Assembly (NCBI GenBank): GCA_029259915.1
Contig: JAJDED010000039.1
Coordinates: forward strand, 1-64,000
DNA from: Planctomycetota bacterium
Lineage (GTDB): Bacteria; Planctomycetota; Planctomycetia; Pirellulales; Lacipirellulaceae
DNA: 64,000 nucleotides
Direction of reading: 5' to 3'
Shown here: one piece after another, positions 56,886 to 64,000 of the stretch
Layout of the letters: each line of letters starts with the position of its first letter
How positions within the stretch are numbered: position 1 is the stretch's first letter
Program-made: the position numbers and the translations under genes
Notes under the pieces: generated by a model
Databases searched by the model: none
The model's input: the letters and a program-made list of their open reading frames with translations, nothing else
What the model was told of the DNA's origin: nothing

Positions 56886-57734
56886 ATGCCTATGCTCTCA
56901 GTCCAGATTCAGCGGCAGCTACACACCACGGGGTCATTCGTTTGTTGTGCATTGGGTTGGGCCCTTGCTGTCAATCATTGCCTGGCTCAAGAGGTCGAAT
57001 ATCTTCCCGGGATCGAATGGCCCGAGCCCGCCGTGGTTTCCCCCGGAGTCGGCAACTCGGCCGCGCCTTCCGACGCTATCGTCTTGTTCGACGGCAAGGA
57101 TCTTTCGGCTTGGGAGAATGGCGAGAGTTGGCTTGTGGAAAATGGGATTGCGATCGTCAACGGCAGCGCAATTCACACGAAACAAAAATTCGGCGACTGC
57201 CAACTCCACGTCGAATGGTCGGCACCCACGCTAGCCGCCGGCGAGGGCCAGGGCCGTGGCAATAGTGGCATTTTTCTTATGGACACCTACGAAATACAGG
57301 TGCTCGATTCGTTCGGTAGCAAAACCTATCCCGACGGCCAAGCGGGGGCGATTTACAAGCAAACGCCGCCGATGGTCAATGCAATGCGACCACCCGGCGA
57401 GTGGAACACTTACGACATCCTTTTCACCGCTCCGCGATTCCAAAAGGACGGCTCGCTTCAGTCACCCGCGTTCATCACGGCAATTCACAACGGCGTGCTG
57501 ATTCTGAACCATTTTGAAATCCAAGGCGACACCCCCTGGCATCGCCCCGCGCAGTACAACAAGCATCCCTCCAAGATGCCCATCTCAATCCAGGACCACG
57601 GCAACCCGGTGCGGTTCCGCAACATCTGGATTCGGGAAATCGCGCCGATCGTCGGCCGCCAAGCCCGCGAACCGATGTTCCACGACCACAGCACGGGCAA
57701 AGAATGGCCTGTTGAAGAGTCGGTAGGCGAATAG
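56886..57734 (+). CDS. DUF1080 (3-keto-disaccharide hydrolase-like) secreted protein
   Basis: IVLFDGKDLSAWENGESWLVENGIAIVNGSAIHTKQKFGDCQLHVEWSAP; GNSGIFLMDTYEIQVLDSF. Confidence 0.9.
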   Translation: MPMLSVQIQRQLHTTGSFVCCALGWALAVNHCLAQEVEYLPGIEWPEPAVVSPGVGNSAAPSDAIVLFDGKDLSAWENGESWLVENGIAIVNGSAIHTKQKFGDCQLHVEWSAPTLAAGEGQGRGNSGIFLMDTYEIQVLDSFGSKTYPDGQAGAIYKQTPPMVNAMRPPGEWNTYDILFTAPRFQKDGSLQSPAFITAIHNGVLILNHFEIQGDTPWHRPAQYNKHPSKMPISIQDHGNPVRFRNIWIREIAPIVGRQAREPMFHDHSTGKEWPVEESVGE

Positions 57735-57744
57735 GACGCAATAG

Positions 57745-58353
57745 TTAGCGCGGCACAAGAAACAGTCCGTAGCGCCAACGGAGCGTCTGCGGGGGCGAAT
57801 CGGAAAAGTCTGTTTCGCAATTGAACCGGACAAGATTTGTATCCACTTCCATCCGACATGGTTGTGGAACACCCGGCTCTTCTGCGGCAATTGGTCGCAA
57901 AACACAATCGCCCAAGAAAGTGCCCAATTCAAGCGAATTGTGTGTCTGCTCGACCTTCACCCGATCCGCAATTTTGTAGGTGCTCGACAAACTGGGCGGC
58001 AACGATTTCACGCGACAGGCAACGTCGAACATCAGCCCGCAAGGTATCTCGCTTCGCTCCACGGTAAGCGACCAATGACCGGCGCCCGCTGCGCCAATCA
58101 GCATTGCCGCGGACACTTCTTCGGAATCGCAACAGCTATTCAGACTTTGCAAGATCGGGCTTTGAGGCCAGGAAAGATGAAAATTGCCTTCGACCGATTC
58201 GATCAGATTCATCGACTGACCGTCGCGGGCAACGGCAACCACACGATGTGCAAAGCAATCGCCAACGGACAAGAAATCTACTCTCAAACCGCGGTCGTTT
58301 TTATCGAAGATCGTGAGTGCCGGGATTGGCGTTTTACTCGGCGCGGAGGTCAC
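57745..58353 (-). CDS. Hypothetical protein, overlaps prfB stop
   Basis: 202 aa; start overlaps prfB termination by 4 nt. Confidence 0.6.
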   Translation of the reverse strand: MTSAPSKTPIPALTIFDKNDRGLRVDFLSVGDCFAHRVVAVARDGQSMNLIESVEGNFHLSWPQSPILQSLNSCCDSEEVSAAMLIGAAGAGHWSLTVERSEIPCGLMFDVACRVKSLPPSLSSTYKIADRVKVEQTHNSLELGTFLGDCVLRPIAAEEPGVPQPCRMEVDTNLVRFNCETDFSDSPPQTLRWRYGLFLVPR

Positions 58354-59472
58354 GATACCGTCTCCTCGATCGGTTGGCCCGCGCGCCAGCGTAGCACCGC
58401 GTCGAGAAAACCTTGAATGTCGCCGTCGAGTACCGCGTTGAAATTTCCCATCTGGAATTTTGTGCGGGCATCTTTCACCCGCTGGTCAGGATGCAGAAAA
58501 TAATTGCGGATTTGCGATCCGAAACCCGTTTTGGCCTGTTTCTGATACTTGGCCGCCTCCTCGGCTTCGCGTTGCTCCTCTTCGAGCCGTGCCAATCGGG
58601 CCCGCAACATTTTCCAGGCGGTCGCGCGATTCTTGTGTTGGCTGCGTTCGTTCTGGCACTGCACGACAATACCCGACGGTGCGTGGGTCAGCCGGATCGC
58701 GCTGTCGGTTTTGTTCACATGCTGTCCGCCTGCGCCGCTTGCTCGATATGTGTCGACGCGCACGTCGGCTTCGTCGATCTTCACATCCACCGCATCAGAA
58801 ATCTCCGGCGACACGTCAACCGCAGCAAAAGACGTTTGTCGCTTGCCTTCCGAATTGAACGGGCTGATCCGCACCAGACGGTGCATGCCGGACTCGCCGC
58901 GTAGGTAGCCATAAGCCATCGGGCCGCGAATCGCGATCGTGGCGTTGTTGATCCCGGCTTCCTCGTTATCTTGCCGATCGATCAGCTCGGTCGAGTAATC
59001 GTTTTTCTGCGCCCACTGCAAATACATTCGCAGCAGCATCTCGGCCCAGTCGTTGGCATCGGTTCCACCATCGCGGGCGTTGATGGTGAGAATAGCGCCC
59101 GAGGCGTCGTGCTTTCCACTCAACAAAGCTTGCAGCTTAAGTGACTCGACCACTTCCTCGAGCCGCGCGACTTCGCCCGGCACTTCGGCGGCGAATGATT
59201 CATCTTCGTTTGCCATTTCGAGCATCGCTGCCAGATCGTCACTCGCCGAAACGGCCTCGTCGAGCGGTTTGACCAAGACTACTAGCGACTTGCGTTCGTT
59301 GACCGTCTCTTGGGCTCGCTCCTGGTTGTCCCAGAAACCTGCGGCAGCCATCTTGATGTCGATCGCCGCGATGCGCTCCGATTTTGCAGCACAGTCAAAG
59401 GGAGTCCCGCAACTGGAGCAATGCCGTGCGTATCGCTTCGGCGCGATCGAACCACTCTTTTTCCAGTGCCAT
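58350..59472 (-). CDS. prfB: Peptide chain release factor 2 with programmed +1 frameshift
   Basis: Frame 0 from ATG 59472: MALEKEWFDRAEAIRTALLQLRDSL-TGA (59395-59397); +1 frame resumes DCAAKSERIAAIDIKMAAAGFWD...; SPF and GGQ motifs present. Confidence 0.92.
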
Positions 59473-59589
59473 GTCGGGACTCCAGCGTCAAACGAACAAA
59501 AAGAATCGAGGTGGGCATTATACGCGTTTGGACGCGAGGCGACGAGCCCTCTCTTGTCCCCCAATGATGGCGGTCATACACTCAAATCC

Positions 59590-60720
59590 ATGGCGCGCGT
59601 GGTGTTAGCAATGTCGGGAGGAGTCGATTCGAGCGTGGCGGCCCATCTGCTCCGCGAGCAAGGGCACGACGTGATTGGTGTCTTTATGCGCCATGGCCAT
59701 CAATCGCCCGTAGCGTGTGCCACGACTTCTACCGAAGGCCCCGGCGATGCTCTTCCCATTATCAGCTCTTCGGAAACTGCAAGACTCGATCACAAACAAG
59801 GATGCTGCACCGCGGCCGATGCGGAAGATGCCCGTCGGGTTGCCGACAAATTGGATATTCCATTCTACGCGCTGAATCTCGATGAGGAATTTAGCCGGAT
59901 CATCGACTATTTCGTCGACGAATACACCGCAGGCCGCACGCCGAATCCGTGCGTGCAGTGCAACAATTGGATCAAATTTGGCAAGTTGTTCGACTATGCC
60001 GACAGTGTGGAAGCAGAGTTTGTTGCCACCGGGCACTACGCACGGCTTGAACCCGACGCCGGCGGCGAAACCGCGCTGCTGCGTGGCCAAGATGCGGGCA
60101 AAGATCAATCGTATGTGCTCTTTGGCATCAAGCGGCACTACTTGCAGCGAATGCTGCTGCCAGTGGGGGATTACGAAAAATCTGAGATTCGCAGATTGGC
60201 GACGAAGCTTGGAATGAACGTGGCGGACAAAAAAGACAGTCAGGAAATCTGTTTTGTGACGCAAGGACGGTACGACGAATTTGTACGCAATCATCGCACG
60301 GAAAACGACACTGCCGGCGAACTAGTGACCACCGACGGCACAGTGGTCGGCCAGCACCGCGGAATCGAAGGTTTTACCGTCGGACAGCGCAAACGCTTGG
60401 GCGTGGCGCTGGGCGAACCGAAGTATGTGGTGAGCATCCAGCGCGATACACGCCGGGTGGTCTTAGGCGACCGCGACGAGTTGGCGCGTCCCACGCTAAC
60501 CGCCGCCGGAACCAATTGGCTAGTCGACTCGGCCGAGATTCCCGAGCGCTGTGAGGTGCAGATTCGCTACAACGCCCCGCCTGTTGCGGCAACCATCACA
60601 CTGCTGACTCAGCAACGTCTTGAAGCGGTTTTTGACGAACCGCAATTTGGCGTTGCACCTGGGCAAGCGGTTGTTTGTTACTCGGGAGAGCGAACACTCG
60701 GCGGCGGCTGGATCGAGTGA
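59590..60720 (+). CDS. mnmA: tRNA 2-thiouridine(34) synthase MnmA
   Basis: ARVVLAMSGGVDSSVAAHLLREQGHDVIGVFMRH; TPNPCVQCNNWIKFG; ATGHYAR; KDQSYVLF; ORF-track start at 59053 runs antisense through prfB. Confidence 0.95.
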   Translation: MARVVLAMSGGVDSSVAAHLLREQGHDVIGVFMRHGHQSPVACATTSTEGPGDALPIISSSETARLDHKQGCCTAADAEDARRVADKLDIPFYALNLDEEFSRIIDYFVDEYTAGRTPNPCVQCNNWIKFGKLFDYADSVEAEFVATGHYARLEPDAGGETALLRGQDAGKDQSYVLFGIKRHYLQRMLLPVGDYEKSEIRRLATKLGMNVADKKDSQEICFVTQGRYDEFVRNHRTENDTAGELVTTDGTVVGQHRGIEGFTVGQRKRLGVALGEPKYVVSIQRDTRRVVLGDRDELARPTLTAAGTNWLVDSAEIPERCEVQIRYNAPPVAATITLLTQQRLEAVFDEPQFGVAPGQAVVCYSGERTLGGGWIE

Positions 60721-60726
60721 TCTCCG

Positions 60727-60818
60727 ACCATCGGCTCCCGCCGACGGCTATTAAAAGAAAGTAGGGGAGAAATGCTCCTTTCAAATCTCTTTCCTAGCCG
60801 TCGGCGGGAGCCGATGGT
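60727..60818. repeat. REP/BIME hairpin, left of RAYT gene
   Basis: ACCATCGGCTCCCGCCGACGGCTA / TAGCCGTCGGCGGGAGCCGATGGT, perfect 24-bp arms. Confidence 0.92.
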
Positions 60819-61306
60819 AGCTCGGGCAGTGCATCGCCTTCTCGCCATACCAAACCGCGATGCCTAGGCAGATACTGCCGCATCAAATGATCGAAATGCC
60901 GACGATCTCGCACACGCTTACGGCTGCCTTCGTCGCTAAACCATCGATAGCCTGGTAACGCAAGCTGTCGACCTAGCTCGCGAGCCATCAAGTTCTTGAG
61001 TTTGCCGCGAACTCGCTGCCACGGATCGAATTCATGCCAGCTGACAAGCAGGTGGATGTGGGACGGTTCGCAGGCGACAAAATGGAGCCGCCAGTTGCGT
61101 CGCCGACAAGCATCCCAAACAATCCCTAGCAAAATCTGCTGATGAACCGGCATGAACAAAACTGGCGCTTGCTTTGCCAGGCTGTCGTAGATGCGCGCTT
61201 GGGCAATGTCTGGCATGAGAACGCCTCGCCCTTTTTGAACATAGCCGCGAGGATCGTCGGCGTTCCAACTACGGTAGGCATGCAAAGTGAAAAGGTAAGC
61301 GGTCAT
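60794..61306 (-). mobile_element. REP-associated tyrosine transposase (RAYT, Y1/IS200-like)
   Basis: MTAYLFTLHAYRSWNADDPRGYVQKG...FVACEPSHIHLLVSWHEFDPWQRVRGKLKNLMARELG; HxH motif; flanked by REP hairpins. Confidence 0.88.
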
Positions 61307-61363
61307 GTCGAGTAGTATACATATGAATATGTCTTGCACAAGAGAATTTTTTCGTGGATCAGT

Positions 61364-61444
61364 CCATCGGCTCCCGCCGACGGCTAATAAAGAAATTCGA
61401 TGCAACGCCACCACCCCATACTAGCCGTCGGCGGAAGCCGATGG
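61364..61444. repeat. REP/BIME hairpin, right of RAYT gene
   Basis: CCATCGGCTCCCGCCGACGGCTA ... TAGCCGTCGGCGGAAGCCGATGG. Confidence 0.9.
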
Positions 61445-61447
61445 TTC

Positions 61448-62398
61448 TCACGGTTGATAATTGAGATAAGGATTCGCTTCGCTTTCGGTTTGCGTAGCGG
61501 CAAACTCTCGCGCTGCAGGCACGAGAGCCATCGCAAGAGCCGCGAGGCAAATCGCGATTCGCAATGCAGAGCGTATTCGCGGCGCAGGCTTTTTCTCTGT
61601 GCCTAGCCAGCCGACGGCACTCGTCAACGCCAGTAGCAACAGCAGCGCGGTGGCAGTTGCTAGTTCCTGATAAAGAAGAAACCGGGCGATCACTAGCACG
61701 CCACCAATAACGCTCAGCAACGGTCCCGCCGCCGACTCGGGCCCCGATTCAAGCCGCAACCATGCCGCCACGATTCCGCAGCCAACCATCGCCGCCGCCA
61801 ACGCACCCAGCAATTGTGCGGTCGTCAACGAACCCGACATAGCAATGGTTGCCGACGTCCCCACCAAAGCAATCGTGCCAAGCGTGGAGCGCAGTCGAAC
61901 ATCAGGGTTTTTCACACCAAATCGAACGACAATCCCCGCCACGGCCAACAAACCGCCCACCGCGCCGAGCCAGCCAACCGCTTCCCAGGTCGACCAGGCG
62001 CCGGTGTCAAAACCAGCAGGCTGTGCATCTACTGGCAAATAAACACTGCCCCGCAATAGACACCAGGGCAAAATAAAAATAAGCCCAAGCCGCAGGGACC
62101 AAGTCAGCCAGCCATGTTTCGTCACGATTCTAGAAATCGCGTCGATGGTCGTCGCGACGAGAATCAAAATGGGAAGCCAATCGCGCGCTTCGTGTGGGCG
62201 AATCATCTTGGCAAGCGCAGCGAGCAATCCTACGCCACGTGCATCAAGCCCCCAGTGGCCCGACAGATATCCTACAGCAATGGCAATCGACCACGCGGCT
62301 GCCGAGGATTGTGTTCGTTTGAACACAGCAACCATGGTGACCGCAGCAACAAGTGCGGGCAGAACACCACCTAAGAGAAAGCCCACCAGATCGATCAC
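61448..62398 (-). CDS. Hypothetical multi-TM membrane protein
   Basis: 316 aa, many hydrophobic segments. Confidence 0.65.
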   Translation of the reverse strand: MIDLVGFLLGGVLPALVAAVTMVAVFKRTQSSAAAWSIAIAVGYLSGHWGLDARGVGLLAALAKMIRPHEARDWLPILILVATTIDAISRIVTKHGWLTWSLRLGLIFILPWCLLRGSVYLPVDAQPAGFDTGAWSTWEAVGWLGAVGGLLAVAGIVVRFGVKNPDVRLRSTLGTIALVGTSATIAMSGSLTTAQLLGALAAAMVGCGIVAAWLRLESGPESAAGPLLSVIGGVLVIARFLLYQELATATALLLLLALTSAVGWLGTEKKPAPRIRSALRIAICLAALAMALVPAAREFAATQTESEANPYLNYQP

Positions 62399-62443
62399 GG
62401 CGTCCTCAGCGTTCGAGGTTTACTTGATTCCGAAGCAGCACGA

Positions 62444-63154
62444 CTAGCGCGCTCCGCTGCCGCCACCTTGTTGTTTCTCGGCAGAACCACTGCCAGCCGG
62501 TTGTGCCGCGGGGGCACTCGCCGTGCCGCTACCCTCTTTTGGTGCAGAACTACTCCCTGCCGGGGCGCTCTGCCGCAAGCCTTCGAAGCTGACGGTGATT
62601 GCCACCTCATCGCCAATCATGGGAATCATGTTGGTCATGCCAAACTCACTGCGCTTCAAATTGGTTTGGCAGAGAAAACCTGTTCGGTAGTTGCCGGCGG
62701 GACCGTTGCCTTCATCTAGTTTCTGCACAGGCAATGTCACCGGACGTGTGACACCATGGATCGTCAGGTTCCCTGTTACCTGGTAAATGGTTTTATTATC
62801 CGTTTGCTGGGGGGTGACCCTCGTGCTTTGGAAGCTAATCACCGGAAACTGCTTCACGTTGAAAAAATCGGGCCCTTTCAAATGCTCGTCTCGCTTTTGA
62901 TCGTTCGAATCAATGCTCGCCGCGTCGATAGTCAGTTGAAACTGAGACGCGGCCGGATTGGCGCGATCGAGCACGTAGGCACCGCTGAGTTTATTGAATC
63001 GTCCATACGTATAGCTGTAGCCCATGTGGCTCACTCCAAAGACCACTGACGTGTGGGATCCATCGACCATGTAGTGCTCCGCACCTTGGACTTGGCCTCC
63101 TGCGACAAGACTGCAAACGGTTAGGGCAAACGCGAATTTCTTGGCGAGTTTCAC
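62444..63154 (-). CDS. YceI-family protein
   Basis: Signal peptide; YMVDGSHTSVVFGVSHMGYSYTYGRFNKLSGAYVLD; VTGNLTIHGVTRPVTLPV. Confidence 0.92.
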   Translation of the reverse strand: MKLAKKFAFALTVCSLVAGGQVQGAEHYMVDGSHTSVVFGVSHMGYSYTYGRFNKLSGAYVLDRANPAASQFQLTIDAASIDSNDQKRDEHLKGPDFFNVKQFPVISFQSTRVTPQQTDNKTIYQVTGNLTIHGVTRPVTLPVQKLDEGNGPAGNYRTGFLCQTNLKRSEFGMTNMIPMIGDEVAITVSFEGLRQSAPAGSSSAPKEGSGTASAPAAQPAGSGSAEKQQGGGSGAR

Positions 63155-63484
63155 TTGGTTGGCTCCTTAACGGTGGAATTTCATGAACGGCCCAATCAGC
63201 CTCAAAGCCAGACATTGTACGCCTCGGGCCAAGCTGATTTCCGTGAAATCTCGTACCATCCTGCTTATTTTCTGACGTTCTGGCAACTGCCACCCAATCG
63301 CGAGTGCCGGCCGGAAACCAAGAATTAAAGTCCCAGAACAACATCGGGCGGGTGACAGTGGGCTCAAGGATTGTCTATCATGGCAAACTGCGTAAGCTGC
63401 TGGTAGATGCCCTCCGGGGTGTCGCCCGATTCGCCGATTCGGAATTCGCAGACCAGGAAAAATTCTTCAAGGAGCCACCGAGCC

Positions 63485-64000
63485 ATGATTTCTCACGGGC
63501 TGTCGCTGATTGGCACTTTGGCATTGCCAGCTGTAATCCTCGCAGAGTTGGACTTCAAAGGAATCCTACTGCTTGCGCTTGGAGCGTTCCTGGTTTTGCT
63601 GGGAATCCTGTTTTTTGTTTTCTTTGCCAAGTATTTCACACTGTGGCTGCAAGCTTATATGTCCAATGCCCGGGTGGGTCCGTTGAGCCTCATCTGGATG
63701 GGACTCCGCCAGGTGAAGCCCGGTATTATCGTCGAAGGAAAAATCATGGCGATGCAGGCCGGCGTGGGAACCGATCCCGACACGGGCATTACCACCCAAC
63801 GACTCGAAGCGCATTACCTCGCAGGCGGTGACGTCCCTCGCGTGATCAATGCCATCATCGCCGCACAGCGGGCCGACATCGATTTGGATTTCGACCGTGC
63901 CGCGGCAATCGACCTCGCGGGTCGCGATGTGTTCGACGCGGTGCGCACGAGCGTTTATCCCAAAGTGATCGATTGCCCCGATCCCGATAAATCTTCGAAG
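63485..64000 (+). CDS. floA: Flotillin-like protein FloA, 3' truncated by window edge
   Basis: ATG 63485, open to window end: MISHGLSLIGTLALPAVILAEL...FAKYFTLWLQAYMSNARVGPLSLIWMGLRQVKPGIIVEGKIMAMQAGVGTDPDTGITTQRLEAHYLAGGDVPRVINAIIAAQRADIDLDF. Confidence 0.88.
   Translation, partial: MISHGLSLIGTLALPAVILAELDFKGILLLALGAFLVLLGILFFVFFAKYFTLWLQAYMSNARVGPLSLIWMGLRQVKPGIIVEGKIMAMQAGVGTDPDTGITTQRLEAHYLAGGDVPRVINAIIAAQRADIDLDFDRAAAIDLAGRDVFDAVRTSVYPKVIDCPDPDKSSK

Noticed and set aside
59053-59589. N-terminal extension of the mnmA ORF in the ORF track
   Set aside because: It is antisense to prfB; the MnmA N-terminal motif MARVVLAMSGGVDSS starts at 59590.

Overview
The window looks like a planctomycete chromosome, probably Pirellulales-like. 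The cues are DUF1501/DUF1549 pairs, DUF1080, TIGR03009, PEP-CTERM/dockerin secreted proteins, PQQ propellers and an Ole-type pathway. About 55 genes are supportable. Housekeeping genes recognised: smpB, larC, gluQRS, mutS, aspS, ilvC, ilvN, nadA, prfB, mnmA, fliG, cheX-like and floA. No rRNA, tRNA, CRISPR array or prophage was found. The items most worth a second look are: (i) a ~5.4 kb island with two divergent PEP-CTERM/dockerin paralogs on opposite strands, bracketed by an inverted pair of 138-nt non-coding repeats that look better conserved than the genes; (ii) a REP-associated (RAYT/Y1) transposase flanked by hairpins, whose C-terminus and stop codon are written in the repeat itself, plus diverged repeat relatives elsewhere; (iii) smpB with no in-frame ATG/GTG/TTG and an apparent ACG start; (iv) a ketosynthase lacking the catalytic Cys in an operon with an OleB-like hydrolase, while OleC/OleD-like genes lie ~11 kb away; (v) intergenic-type repeats inserted in frame in mutS; (vi) a programmed-frameshift prfB and an edge-truncated Cys-rich secreted protein, both missed or mis-started in the ORF track. 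All assignments come from reading translations and DNA by eye. No database search or computed alignment was run.
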